Source: Geodermatophilus telluris (lineage in GTDB: Bacteria > Actinomycetota > Actinomycetes > Mycobacteriales > Geodermatophilaceae). From it: DNA of 64,000 nucleotides. A model generated the notes under the pieces. The model ran no database searches. It saw only the letters and a list, made by a program, of their open reading frames with translations, and had not been told where the DNA came from. Position 1 is the first letter of the stretch. Each line of letters begins with the position of its first letter. The DNA lies in the NCBI RefSeq assembly GCF_900102745.1, contig NZ_FMZF01000001.1:620001-684000 (forward strand), given 5' to 3'. This document shows positions 52,791 through 60,733 of the stretch, in pieces. A program made the position numbers and the translations under genes.

Positions 52791-53792
52791 TCACAGCCGG
52801 GTGGGCTCGGGCACCAGCGTGACGCCGAACTGCTCCCGCACCGCGGTGACGACGCGGTCGGCGAAGGCCATGAGCTCGGCCGCCGTCGCCCCGGGCTCGG
52901 TGGTCAGCGCGAGGCTGTGCCGCGACGACGTCCCGACCCGGCCCTGGCGCGTGCCCCGGCCGAAGCCGGAGGACTGCACCAGCCACGCGGCGCTGAGCTT
53001 GACCCGCCCGTCACCCGCCGGCCAGCTCGGGCAGCCGGGCACCGCCTGCTCGGCGGGGACGACGGGGTTGGTGAAGAACGAGCCGGCGCTGCGGGTGTCG
53101 GGGTCGGCCGGGTCGACGACCATGCCCTTGCCGCGGCGCAGCTCCAGGACCGCGGCGCGGACGTCGGCCAGCGGCGCGCGGCCGCCGAGCTCGACGCCCA
53201 GCCGCTTGGCGAGCTCGGCGTAGCCGACCGGGCGGGACAGCGGGCCGGCGTCGAGCGCGAAGGTCACCGTGAGGACGACGAACCGCCCGGGCTCCCGCTT
53301 GAACCGGCTGTCGCGGTAGCCGAAGGCGCACGCGTCGTTCGACAGCGTCAGCTCGCGCTTCTCGGCCCGGTCGTAGGCGCGCACCTCGGTGATCGTCTGG
53401 GCGACCTCCTGGCCGTAGGCGCCGACGTTCTGCACCGGGGTGGCGCCGGTGGAACCGGGGATGCCGGAGAGGGCCTCCATGCCGGCCAGCTGCTGCCCGA
53501 CGGTCACCGCGACCAGGTCGTCCCAGTCCTCCCCCGCCTGCACCTCGAGGGTGTCGCCGCGCCGCTCGACGCCGCGGCTGCGCACGGCCACCACGTCGCC
53601 GTCCCAGCCCTCGTCGGGCGCGACCAGGTTGGAGCCGCCGCCGAGCACCAGCAGCGGCCGCCCGGCCTCGTCGGCCTCGCGGACGGCGGCGACCAGCTCC
53701 GCGGCGTCGGACACCTCGACCAGGCGCCCGACGGGGCCCCCGACGCCGAGGGTGGTCAGGTCGGCCAGGCGGGCGTCGGAACGGACGAGCAC
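52791..53792 (-). CDS. murB: UDP-N-acetylenolpyruvoylglucosamine reductase
   Basis: A 333-residue flavoenzyme that makes UDP-N-acetylmuramate. The FAD domain has LTTLGVGGPVGRLVE, LVLGGGSNLVAPD and the GIPGSTGATPVQNVGAYGQE motif; the catalytic serine is in RSAGSFFTNP. The start at GTG 53792 was chosen because a TACCGT -10 (53804-53799) ends 6 bases before it; an in-frame GTG at 53819 lies before that element and would need it inside the gene. It is divergent from a methyltransferase gene with its own leaderless promoter. Confidence 0.94.
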   Translation of the reverse strand: MLVRSDARLADLTTLGVGGPVGRLVEVSDAAELVAAVREADEAGRPLLVLGGGSNLVAPDEGWDGDVVAVRSRGVERRGDTLEVQAGEDWDDLVAVTVGQQLAGMEALSGIPGSTGATPVQNVGAYGQEVAQTITEVRAYDRAEKRELTLSNDACAFGYRDSRFKREPGRFVVLTVTFALDAGPLSRPVGYAELAKRLGVELGGRAPLADVRAAVLELRRGKGMVVDPADPDTRSAGSFFTNPVVPAEQAVPGCPSWPAGDGRVKLSAAWLVQSSGFGRGTRQGRVGTSSRHSLALTTEPGATAAELMAFADRVVTAVREQFGVTLVPEPTRL

Positions 53793-53851
53793 CGCCCCAC
53801 GGTAGCCGCGGTGCGCCACCCGCCCGTGGCGGCGGACTACCCTCCGGACCG
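53793..53851. promoter_or_regulatory. Divergent leaderless promoters, murB and methyltransferase
   Basis: Minus strand TACCGT (53804-53799) ends 6 bases before the murB GTG. Plus strand TACCCT (53838-53843) ends 8 bases before the GTG at 53852. Neither start has a ribosome site. Confidence 0.7.
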
Positions 53852-54709
53852 GTGAGCGAGGGGGGCAGCGGGCACAAGCGCCGGGCGGACCTCGCCCCCC
53901 GGCGGGGCCACCCCCGGCTGGCGGCCGGCCGGGCGCGCGCCCTGGGCCTGCCCACCCGCGGGACGACGAACGCCAACCGGCTGCGGCGCGTGGACCGGTG
54001 GATCCAGGCGACCCAGGTGCCGCGGCTGCGCGACGCGGCCCGCCCGCTGGTCGTCGACCTCGGCTACGGCTCCTCGGCGGTCACCACGCTGGAGCTGGCC
54101 GAGCGGCTGGCGCCGGAGGTCCCCGGCCTGGAGGTGGTCGGCCTGGAGATCGACCCCGCCCGGGTGGCCGCCGTCGCCGACGACCGCGACCCGCCCCGCG
54201 TCGACTTCCGGGTGGGCGGCTTCGAGCTGGCCGGGCTCAGTCCGGTGCTGGTGCGGGCGTTCAACGTGCTGCGCCAGTACGACGAGGCGTCGGCGGCGCG
54301 GGCCTGGGAGACCATGTGCGCCGCTCTCGGCCCCGGCGGGGTGCTCGTCGAGGGCACCTGCGACGAGTGGGGACGGCGGGCCACCTGGGTGGCGCTGGAC
54401 GCCGACGGGCCACTCACGCTCACCCTGGCCGCGCGGGTGGCCGACCTCGACCGTCCCTCCGACCTCGCCGAGCGGCTGCCCAAGGCCCTGATCCACCACA
54501 ACGTCCCGGGCCGGGCGGTGCACGCCCTGCTGCAGGCCCTCGACGCCGCCTGGGCGGCCGCCGCGGGGCTGTCCACCTTCGGCCCGCGGCAGCGGTGGGC
54601 GGCGGCGGTGCAGGCGCTCGCCGACGACGGCTGGCCCCTCGTCGGGTCGACGCGGCGCTGGCGGCACGGTGAGCTGACCGTGCGCTGGTCCGCGGTCGCG
54701 CCCGCGTGA
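53852..54709 (+). CDS. Class I SAM-dependent methyltransferase-fold protein
   Basis: A 285-residue protein. The SAM motif VVDLGYGSSAVTTLELAERL is near residue 70 and VVGLEIDPARVAAV follows. The motif II region (AFNVLRQYDEASA) lacks the usual acidic residue pattern. A basic N-terminus (KRRADLAPRRG) could contact nucleic acid. It does not match a family I can name. The next gene overlaps by four bases (GTGA) and has a related fold. Confidence 0.75.
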   Translation: MSEGGSGHKRRADLAPRRGHPRLAAGRARALGLPTRGTTNANRLRRVDRWIQATQVPRLRDAARPLVVDLGYGSSAVTTLELAERLAPEVPGLEVVGLEIDPARVAAVADDRDPPRVDFRVGGFELAGLSPVLVRAFNVLRQYDEASAARAWETMCAALGPGGVLVEGTCDEWGRRATWVALDADGPLTLTLAARVADLDRPSDLAERLPKALIHHNVPGRAVHALLQALDAAWAAAAGLSTFGPRQRWAAAVQALADDGWPLVGSTRRWRHGELTVRWSAVAPA

Positions 54710-55566
54710 GGCGCGGCGAGCGGCCGGACGTCGTCCCGCCCGGTCCGACGCCGGTGGACGGCGGCACCGCGGAGCTGCTGGGCGACGCCGACCGCGACGG
54801 GTCGTGGGTGCTCGTCGTCGACGGCACACCCCAGTCGCACGTCGACCTCGACGACCCGGCCCACCTGGAGTTCGAGTACGTCCGGCGGATGGGGCACGTG
54901 CTGGACCTGGCCGCGCCCGAGGGTGAGCCGGTCGACGCCGTCCACCTCGGCGGCGGGGCGCTCACCCTGGCCCGCTACCTGGCGGTGACCCGGCCGGGGT
55001 CGCGCCAGCGGGTGGTCGAGGTCGACGAGCGGCTCACCGACCTGGTCCGCGCCCACCTGCCGCTGCCGCGGGGGGCGCGCGTGCGGGTGCGGGCCGCGGA
55101 CGCCCGCGCCGGGCTGGCCGCGCTGCCCACCCGCAGCGCCGACGTCGTCGTCAGCGACGTGTTCGCCGGCGCCCGCACCCCGGCCCACCTGACCACGGTC
55201 GAGTACGCCGCCGAGGCACGGCGGGTGCTGCGGCCGGGCGGCGTGCTCACCGCCAACGTCGCCGACGGCCCGCCGCTGCGCTTCGCCCGCGGCCAGGTGG
55301 CCACGCTGCAGGCGGTGTTCGCGCACGTCTGCGTGCTGGCCGAGCCGGGCACGCTGCGCGGCCGGCGCTTCGGCAACCTGGTGGCGGTGGCCTCCGACGC
55401 GCCGCTGCCGGTGGCCGCGCTCACCCGGCGCTGCGCCGCCGACCCGATGCCCGCGCGGGTCGTCGCCGACGCCGACCTGGCCCGCTTCGCCGGCAGCGCG
55501 GCGCCGGTGCACGACCCGGAGGCACAGCCCTCCCCCGAGCCGCCTCCGGGTGTCTTCAGCCGCTGA
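54706..55566 (+). CDS. Spermidine synthase-like protein
   Basis: A 286-residue protein of the spermidine/spermine synthase fold. It has QSHVDLDDPAHLEFEYVRRMGHVLD, the glycine motif VHLGGGALTLARYL, and the acidic VVEVDERLTDLV, then DVVVSDVFAGAR. The usual DGG and aspartate pair for polyamine binding are changed (LGGG, SDVF), so the product need not be spermidine. It is the second gene of a two-gene unit with the preceding methyltransferase. Confidence 0.8.
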   Translation: MRRGERPDVVPPGPTPVDGGTAELLGDADRDGSWVLVVDGTPQSHVDLDDPAHLEFEYVRRMGHVLDLAAPEGEPVDAVHLGGGALTLARYLAVTRPGSRQRVVEVDERLTDLVRAHLPLPRGARVRVRAADARAGLAALPTRSADVVVSDVFAGARTPAHLTTVEYAAEARRVLRPGGVLTANVADGPPLRFARGQVATLQAVFAHVCVLAEPGTLRGRRFGNLVAVASDAPLPVAALTRRCAADPMPARVVADADLARFAGSAAPVHDPEAQPSPEPPPGVFSR

Positions 55567-55589
55567 GAAAGGACCCCTAGGGTCGGGAC

Positions 55590-55793
55590 ATGACCTACCC
55601 CGCACCCCGCCGGCTGGCCCGCGACACGCAGAACAAGGTGATCGCCGGCGTCTGCTCCGGCATCGCCCGTCGCTACGGGATCTCGACCGGCGCCCTGCGC
55701 CTGGCCTTCGTCATCTCCTGCATCCTGCCCGGGCCGCAGTTCGTCGCGTACCTGGTGCTGTGGGTGCTCATGCCGCGCGACGACCGGTACTGA
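55590..55793 (+). CDS. PspC domain-containing protein
   Basis: A 67-residue membrane protein of the PspC family, which senses or responds to envelope stress. It shows ARDTQNKVIAGVCSGIARRYG and FVISCILPGPQFVAYLVLW. The short single-domain form is common in actinobacteria. The ATG follows a TAGGGT -10 (55578-55583) by 6 bases, so leaderless. It lies 23 bases after the preceding gene. Confidence 0.9.
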   Translation: MTYPAPRRLARDTQNKVIAGVCSGIARRYGISTGALRLAFVISCILPGPQFVAYLVLWVLMPRDDRY

Positions 55794-55808
55794 CCCGGCC
55801 GGCCGCGG

Positions 55809-56093
55809 TCACCAGGAGCTGTTGCCCCGCTGGACGCCGCGCACCGCGGGCCGCACGTCGACGAGGTAGACGACGACGGCGATGACCGCGGGCAGGCCCA
55901 GGAAGGTCATCGGCCCCTGGAAGTAGAGGATCACGCCGGCGAGCGCGGTGATGGCCACCCAGGCCGGCTTGGTCAGCTTGCCGGCGGCGACGTAGCCGGC
56001 AGCCGGACGCACCACCGCGTCGACGAGCGCCCAGGCAGCCACCAGCAGGAGCAACCAGGACAGGCTGAGGAGCAGGAGCGCGTCGAACGCCAT
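55809..56093 (-). CDS. DUF2516 family membrane protein
   Basis: A 94-residue protein with three helices (about 4-28, 41-60 and 62-82), ending in a basic tail. It matches DUF2516 and the position of Rv0476, next to hbhA. Function unknown. The ATG at 56093 follows a TATCCT -10 (56106-56101) by 7 bases, so it is transcribed alone as a leaderless message after the hbhA terminator. Confidence 0.82.
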   Translation of the reverse strand: MAFDALLLLSLSWLLLLVAAWALVDAVVRPAAGYVAAGKLTKPAWVAITALAGVILYFQGPMTFLGLPAVIAVVVYLVDVRPAVRGVQRGNSSW

Positions 56094-56159
56094 GCCCGGG
56101 AGGATACCCGCCGGGCGCGCGCACCCCACCCCTGCGACGGGGCAGGCCCCCGGACGGCA

Positions 56160-56196
56160 CAGGGCCCCGGAGCGCGGTCGCAGCTCCGGGGCCCTG
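56160..56196 (-). terminator. Strong hairpin terminator of the hbhA-like gene
   Basis: A perfect 14-bp stem (CAGGGCCCCGGAGC with GCTCCGGGGCCCTG) and a 9-base loop lie about 20 bases after the HbhA-like stop on the minus strand. Confidence 0.87.
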
Positions 56197-56216
56197 GGCC
56201 TGGGGGTGTCCCGACG

Positions 56217-56939
56217 TCAGGCGTCGGTCTTCTTCGTGGTGCGGGTCACGCGGGCCGAGGCGGCCGGGGTGCGGGTGCCCTTGGCGGCCGAGGTGGTGCG
56301 CTTGGCCGGCTTGCGGGCGGGCTTGGCCGGGGCCTCCTCCGCGGTCTCCTCGAGCGCGGCCTTGGCGCTGTCGGCGGCCTCGTCGACGGCCTTCTCGGCC
56401 CGGGCGGTGGCCTTGGTGGTCTTCGAGGCGGCCTTCTGGACCAGCGAGGTGACCTCGTCGGAGGCCTCGTTCACGGTCTCGGCGGTCTCCTCGAGGACCT
56501 CCTCGACGACGTCCTCGACGCGGTCGACGGCCTGCTCGGTGCGGGCCACGAACCGGCGGAAGCCCGGCTGGCGGCGCAGCTCCTCGAGGACCTCGGCACC
56601 GCGCTCGGCGAGCTGCTCGACGGTGGCGAGGGCCTGGGTGCGGGCCTGCTCGACCAGCTCCGCGACGGTGCCGGCGACGGCGTCGGGGCGGACGGCGGTG
56701 GCCAGCTGACGGCCGGCGCCGCGGGCGCGGTCGGCGGCCTGCTCGGCGCGGGTGCGGGCCTCCTTGGTGGCCAGGTCGACCTGGACCTGGGCCTCGCCGG
56801 GGAGGGCCTCGGCGCGCGAGCGCAGCGTGGTCAGCACGGTGCGGGCCTGCTCGATGGCGAGGTCACCGGCGCCGACGGCGGCCAGCAGCGGGGTGCGGCC
56901 GCGCTCGGCGACCTGCTTGAGGGTGTCGGTGGTGCTCAT
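56217..56939 (-). CDS. hbhA: Heparin-binding hemagglutinin (HbhA)-like protein
   Basis: A 240-residue, coiled-coil, Ala/Glu/Arg-rich protein. The N-terminal MSTTDTLKQVAERGRTPLLA and long helices to about residue 185 are followed by a Lys/Pro/Ala-rich C-tail (EEAPAKPARKPAKRTT), the lysine-rich part that binds heparin in mycobacterial HbhA. It has no signal peptide, as in Mycobacterium. In a free-living organism the role is more likely in lipid inclusions or surface binding. The start overlaps the regulator stop (ATGA). Confidence 0.8.
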   Translation of the reverse strand: MSTTDTLKQVAERGRTPLLAAVGAGDLAIEQARTVLTTLRSRAEALPGEAQVQVDLATKEARTRAEQAADRARGAGRQLATAVRPDAVAGTVAELVEQARTQALATVEQLAERGAEVLEELRRQPGFRRFVARTEQAVDRVEDVVEEVLEETAETVNEASDEVTSLVQKAASKTTKATARAEKAVDEAADSAKAALEETAEEAPAKPARKPAKRTTSAAKGTRTPAASARVTRTTKKTDA

Positions 56940-57460
56940 GCGGACTCCTTGGAGGGGTTCGGCGCCGGAGGACCTCCGGCCGGGTGGTCCTGGGGAGGGG
57001 CGTCGCCCGCGGCCGGACCGCCGCTGGCGGCGTGCTCGCGGACGTAGGTCTCGTACAGCTCGAGCAGCACGGCCCTGTGCCGCTCGGAGAGGTGCTCGTC
57101 GGAGCGGATCGCCGCGACGGTGTCGGGGTTGCCGGCGCGCCGGTCGAGGATCCCCGCCTGCTCGTAGAGCGACTCGGCGGAGATCTTCAGACCACGCGCG
57201 ATGGCGGCGAGGATCTCCGCCGACGGCTTGCGCAGCCCGCGCTCGACCTGCGACAGGTAGGGGTTGCTCACCCCGGCGGTGCGGGCGAGCTCGCGCAGGG
57301 ACACCCGGGCGGCGTTGCGCTGCTCGCGGATGTACTCACCCACCTGCGAGCGCACCGCCGAGACCTGCTGGGCCTCGGCCGCGACGGTGCCGGCGAGCTG
57401 ATCCACCTTCTCGCGGACCGACCTCACCTGACCGCTGACGAACTCGCCGGGGGTCTGCAC
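56936..57460 (-). CDS. XRE-family helix-turn-helix regulator of the hbhA operon
   Basis: A 174-residue regulator. The HTH (VGEYIREQRNAARVSLRELA, GVSNPYLSQVERGLRKPSAEILAAIARGL) is in the middle, after about 40 residues that may form a helix and before a Pro/Ala-rich tail. It matches the position of Rv0474 before hbhA. The start at GTG 57460 was chosen because TACCGT (57473-57468) ends 7 bases before it and TTGCAA (57496-57491) gives a -35 with a 17-base spacer; a frame-extending TTG at 57496 lies inside the -35. The large palindrome at 57480-57513 is a likely operator. Confidence 0.88.
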   Translation of the reverse strand: MQTPGEFVSGQVRSVREKVDQLAGTVAAEAQQVSAVRSQVGEYIREQRNAARVSLRELARTAGVSNPYLSQVERGLRKPSAEILAAIARGLKISAESLYEQAGILDRRAGNPDTVAAIRSDEHLSERHRAVLLELYETYVREHAASGGPAAGDAPPQDHPAGGPPAPNPSKESA

Positions 57461-57467
57461 GTACTCG

Positions 57468-57513
57468 ACGGTAACCAGGGGTGCTAGCTGTTGCAAGCGG
57501 AGGAGCTAGCACC
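57468..57513 (-). promoter_or_regulatory. Promoter and palindromic operator of the regulator-hbhA operon
   Basis: Arms GGTGCTAGCT (57480-57489) and AGCTAGCACC (57504-57513) are a perfect 10-bp inverted repeat, 14 bases apart. Between them sits TTGCAA (-35, 57496-57491) and beyond the inner arm TACCGT (-10, 57473-57468), spaced 17 bases. A dimer bound to both arms would enclose the -35. This is a strong case for autoregulation. Confidence 0.83.
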
Positions 57514-57548
57514 TCCCCGTGAGACCCCTCACACCGGCGTGTCGGCGT

Positions 57549-58577
57549 TCAGCCGGCGAGCACCGCCGCGGGCGCGACCTCCCCGACGACGCCGTCGCCG
57601 CCGGTCACCGGCGTGACCGCCCAGGGCGCGAGGGTCTCGGCGGGCACGCCGAGGTGGTGCTGCAGCAGCGCGGCGAGGACCGGCGTCCGCCCGCGGTCGC
57701 CGCCGTCGTCGAGCTTGAACGCGACGGCGCCGCGGCCGGGCAGGGCCGCGACGTGCACGCCGTCGGCGCCGCCCTTGACCAGCAGGCCGGGGACGGCGGT
57801 CATCAGGTCGGTGTCCTCGCGGCCGGTGCCGGCGACGTACCAGGGGTGCGCCCGCACCGCGTCGGCCACCGCGCGCCCGGGGCTGCCCTGGGGCGCGGCC
57901 ACCAGCGAGCCCACGCCGCGGGCCAGCCCGGTGAGCGACAGGCCGTGCTGCGGGGCGCCGCACCCGTCGACGACGACGGCGGCCACCGGCTCGCCCGCCG
58001 CCTCGCCCAGCCGGGCCTCGATCGCCTGCTGCAGCGGGTGCGCGCGGTCGAGGTAGCCCTCGGTGGGCCACCCGGCGGCGACGCAGGCGGCGAGCATCGC
58101 GGAGTGCTTGCCGGAGCAGTTCATCGCCAGCCGCTCGGGCGCGCGGCCGGCCACCAGCCAGGCCGCGCGGGTGGGCTCGTGCCCCGGCAGCGCCGGCGGG
58201 CAGCCGAGCGCCTCCGGGCCGAGGCCGGCGGCACCGAGGATCCCGGCGGCGCGGTCGCGGTGGCCGTCCTCGCCGGCGTGCGAGCCGGCCGCGATGGCCA
58301 GCTCCTCGCCCGAGCGGGGCCGCCAGCCGGCGGCGAGGTAGGCGGTGGCCTGCACCGGCTTGTTGGCCGAGCGCGGCAGCACCGGGCGGGCGACGTCCCC
58401 GGCCGACCAGCGCAGGTCCCCCTCGGGGCCGACGACGACGGCCGCGCCGCGGTGCACCGACTCCAGGAAGCCCGAGCGCCGCACCTCCACCAGCACCGGC
58501 GCGTCCGGCCAAGAAAGGACCTCCTGGCCCCCCGCCACTCGCGAGCTCGCGGCGGGACCCTGCGAGGAGGCCGTCAT
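57549..58577 (-). CDS. Asparaginase (thermolabile/Rhizobium type, PF06089-like)
   Basis: A 342-residue amidohydrolase hydrolysing asparagine. It has the family motifs RSANKPVQATAYL (serine and lysine), MNCSGKHSAMLAACVAAGW and VDGCGAPQ with conserved cysteine. It is not the E. coli type I/II fold but the serine-lysine family first seen in Rhizobium etli. The ATG overlaps the rsiG stop (ATGA). Confidence 0.9.
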   Translation of the reverse strand: MTASSQGPAASSRVAGGQEVLSWPDAPVLVEVRRSGFLESVHRGAAVVVGPEGDLRWSAGDVARPVLPRSANKPVQATAYLAAGWRPRSGEELAIAAGSHAGEDGHRDRAAGILGAAGLGPEALGCPPALPGHEPTRAAWLVAGRAPERLAMNCSGKHSAMLAACVAAGWPTEGYLDRAHPLQQAIEARLGEAAGEPVAAVVVDGCGAPQHGLSLTGLARGVGSLVAAPQGSPGRAVADAVRAHPWYVAGTGREDTDLMTAVPGLLVKGGADGVHVAALPGRGAVAFKLDDGGDRGRTPVLAALLQHHLGVPAETLAPWAVTPVTGGDGVVGEVAPAAVLAG

Positions 58578-59140
58578 CGCCCCTCGTCGGCGAGCAGCGC
58601 GGCGACGTCGGCCTCGCCGTTGCGGTAGCGCCGGGCCAGTTCCCCGGCGAGGGCGTCCATCACGTGCTGCACGCCGCGGCGCCGCTCGGAGAGCTGGCCC
58701 TCGGCGGCGGCGAGCGCGCGGGCGGCCCGCTCCAGGTCGGCGTCGGCGAGGTCCATGACGTCGGAGAGGTCGACGTCCGGCGTCAGGCCGTGCACCCAGG
58801 ACTCGTACTCGTCCGGCGCGGCCGGCTGCACCGTCTGGTGCCGGCCCAGGCCGTGGGCCGGGCCGCGGCCCTTCTCGGCGAGGATCTCCGGCAGCAGGTC
58901 CACCAGGGAGCGGCCGTCGTGCTCGGCGCGGCGCTGCAGCTCGCGGCGGACGATGTCGAGCCGGCCCTGCAGCAGCCGCCGGGTGTAGGAGAGGTTGACC
59001 TCCTCCTGCTCGGCCCGGCGGCGCAGCACCCGCACGTCGGACATCGAGCGGTGCTCGACGTCCTGCAGGAACGCCGGGTCCAGCAGCTCGTCGACGGCCG
59101 CTCCGCCGGCGGGGGTCGGGTCAGGGATCGCGGAGGTCAC
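58574..59140 (-). CDS. rsiG: RsiG-type c-di-GMP-binding anti-sigma factor
   Basis: A 188-residue helical protein. The c-di-GMP motif E(x3)S(x2)R(x3)Q(x3)D occurs twice and exactly: E47-S51-R54-Q58-D62 and E147-S151-R154-Q158-D162, in the two long helices that form an antiparallel coiled coil. In Streptomyces, RsiG with c-di-GMP holds the sigma factor WhiG inactive until sporulation. The match supports the same role here with a WhiG/FliA-like sigma factor, which is not in this window. The GTG at 59140 overlaps the ygfZ stop (GTGA), and the asparaginase gene overlaps at the other end. Confidence 0.92.
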   Translation of the reverse strand: MTSAIPDPTPAGGAAVDELLDPAFLQDVEHRSMSDVRVLRRRAEQEEVNLSYTRRLLQGRLDIVRRELQRRAEHDGRSLVDLLPEILAEKGRGPAHGLGRHQTVQPAAPDEYESWVHGLTPDVDLSDVMDLADADLERAARALAAAEGQLSERRRGVQHVMDALAGELARRYRNGEADVAALLADEGR

Positions 59141-60255
59141 CGCCCGATGGTGGCAGACCGGACCGCCCGGACCCGGTCGCGGGCGGCCGTCCGGGTGTCG
59201 TCGGCCTCCCCGGCGACGTCGTCGGGGTCGAGCGCGGCCCGTGAACCGCCGACGGCGAGCTCGGCGTCGGCGGCCACCGACCGCTTCACCAGCGCCAGCG
59301 CGACGGCCCCGAGCTCGTGGTGGCGGACGACGGTGCCGACCCGGCCGACCTCGCGGGCACCCGCGAGCACCGGCGTCCCCGGTGCGGGGAGCTCCTCGCT
59401 GATGCCGTCGAGGTGCAGCAGCGCCAGCCGCCGAGGCGGACGGCCGAGGTTGTGCACGCGCGCGACCGTCTCCTGCCCGCGGTAGCAGCCCTTCTCCAGG
59501 TGGACGGCGGTGCGCAGCCAGTCCAGCTCGTTGGGGATGGTGCGGTGGTCGGTGTCCACGCCGGCCCGCGGGCGGCGGGCCTCGACCCGCAGTGCCTCGT
59601 AGGCGTCCAGCCCCGCGGCCCCGGCCCCGGCCGCGGCCAGCGCGTCGGCCCGCGCGACCAGCTCGGCGCGGGGCACGAGCAGGTCGAACGCCGTCGCCCC
59701 GCCGTCGCCGAGGGGCGGCACCCGACGGACCCAGCCGCCGGGCAGCGCCGCGACGGCGTACGGCTGCTCCGGGGCAGGCAGGCCGGCCGCGGCCAGCACC
59801 GCGGGCGCCTGCGGGCCGACGAGGGACAGCAGCGCCCAGGCGTCGGTGACCAGCGCTGGCTCGACGCGGAGCATGAAGACCATCCGCTGCAGGAAGGCCA
59901 GCAGCTGCGCACCCGTGCCCGGCTCGACGTCGGCCCAGGTGGTGCCGCCGAGCTCGGCGAGCACGAGGTGGTGCTCGACGTGCCCGTGCGGCGAGAGCAC
60001 CAGCGCCTCGGTGCCGGTGCCGTCGGCCAGCCGCTCGAGGTGCTGGCTGGTCAGGCTGTGCAGCCAGGTCAGCCGGTCGGCGCCGGGCACGGTGAGCACG
60101 TCGCGGTCGCTGCGGTCGACCAGGCCGGCACCCTCGGCCAGCAGCCGCTGCTCGCGCAGCGGGTCGCCGTGGTGGAGGGCGACCCGGTGGGCGGCGGTCG
60201 TGCCCTCGGCGACGACGGCGCCCGGCCGCGAGGCCAGCGGTGAGGTGGTGGTCAT
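59137..60255 (-). CDS. ygfZ: Folate-binding protein YgfZ (Fe-S cluster repair/assembly)
   Basis: A 372-residue protein of the T-protein fold, which uses folate to help maintain some iron-sulfur proteins. The family signature KGCYRGQETVARVHNLGRPPR is near residue 265, with the cysteine of the KGCYxGQE motif. The N-terminal domain has DRSDRDVLTVPGADRLTWLHSL. The ATG overlaps the fur gene stop (ATGA). Confidence 0.93.
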   Translation of the reverse strand: MTTTSPLASRPGAVVAEGTTAAHRVALHHGDPLREQRLLAEGAGLVDRSDRDVLTVPGADRLTWLHSLTSQHLERLADGTGTEALVLSPHGHVEHHLVLAELGGTTWADVEPGTGAQLLAFLQRMVFMLRVEPALVTDAWALLSLVGPQAPAVLAAAGLPAPEQPYAVAALPGGWVRRVPPLGDGGATAFDLLVPRAELVARADALAAAGAGAAGLDAYEALRVEARRPRAGVDTDHRTIPNELDWLRTAVHLEKGCYRGQETVARVHNLGRPPRRLALLHLDGISEELPAPGTPVLAGAREVGRVGTVVRHHELGAVALALVKRSVAADAELAVGGSRAALDPDDVAGEADDTRTAARDRVRAVRSATIGR

Positions 60256-60707
60256 GCGTTCTCCGTCCCGGACTCTCGGCAGCGGCGGCACGTCCCCGAC
60301 AGCGCGACGTGCCCCACGTCCACCGTGAAACCCAGGTCGGCGGCCAGACGTTCCGCCGCCTGGTCGAGCAGCGCGGGGTCGGCCGAGGCGATCTCGCCGC
60401 ACGAGGCGCAGACCACGTGCAGGTGCGGGTGCTCGGAGGCGTGGTAGACCGGCGCCCCCTTGCCCAGGTGCGTGTGCCAGACCAGGCCGAGCTTCTCGAG
60501 CAGCTCGAGGGTCCGGTAGACGGTGGAGGTGTCGGGTGCCGCACCGCCGGGGCCGGCCTGCTCGCGCAGCCGCGCGCCGATGGTCTCGGGCGTGGCGTGG
60601 TCGAGCTCGGAGACGGCGGCCAGCACCTGCTGGCGCTGGGGCGTCAGCCGCAGGCCCTGCGCCCGCAGCCGCTCCCCCAGCGGCGCGGGGCCGCGCTCGG
60701 ATGCCAC
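60252..60707 (-). CDS. Fur family metalloregulator (Zur/FurB-like)
   Basis: A 151-residue repressor. Winged helix (LRLTPQRQQVLAAV, STVYRTLELLEKLGLV), the metal-site HPHLHVVCASCGE, and a second CxxC in GTCRRCRE. The two CxxC pairs give a structural zinc site. It may be a zinc or iron sensor; sequence alone does not decide. The GTG at 60707 follows TACGCT (60720-60715) by 7 bases, so the fur-ygfZ-rsiG-asparaginase message is leaderless. Confidence 0.92.
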   Translation of the reverse strand: MASERGPAPLGERLRAQGLRLTPQRQQVLAAVSELDHATPETIGARLREQAGPGGAAPDTSTVYRTLELLEKLGLVWHTHLGKGAPVYHASEHPHLHVVCASCGEIASADPALLDQAAERLAADLGFTVDVGHVALSGTCRRCRESGTENA

Positions 60708-60733
60708 GACGACGAGCGTAGTTCCGGGCCGCG

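Noticed and set aside
59137-60255. Aminomethyltransferase GcvT of the glycine cleavage system
   Set aside because: The KGCYxGQE signature and lack of gcvH/gcvP point to YgfZ.
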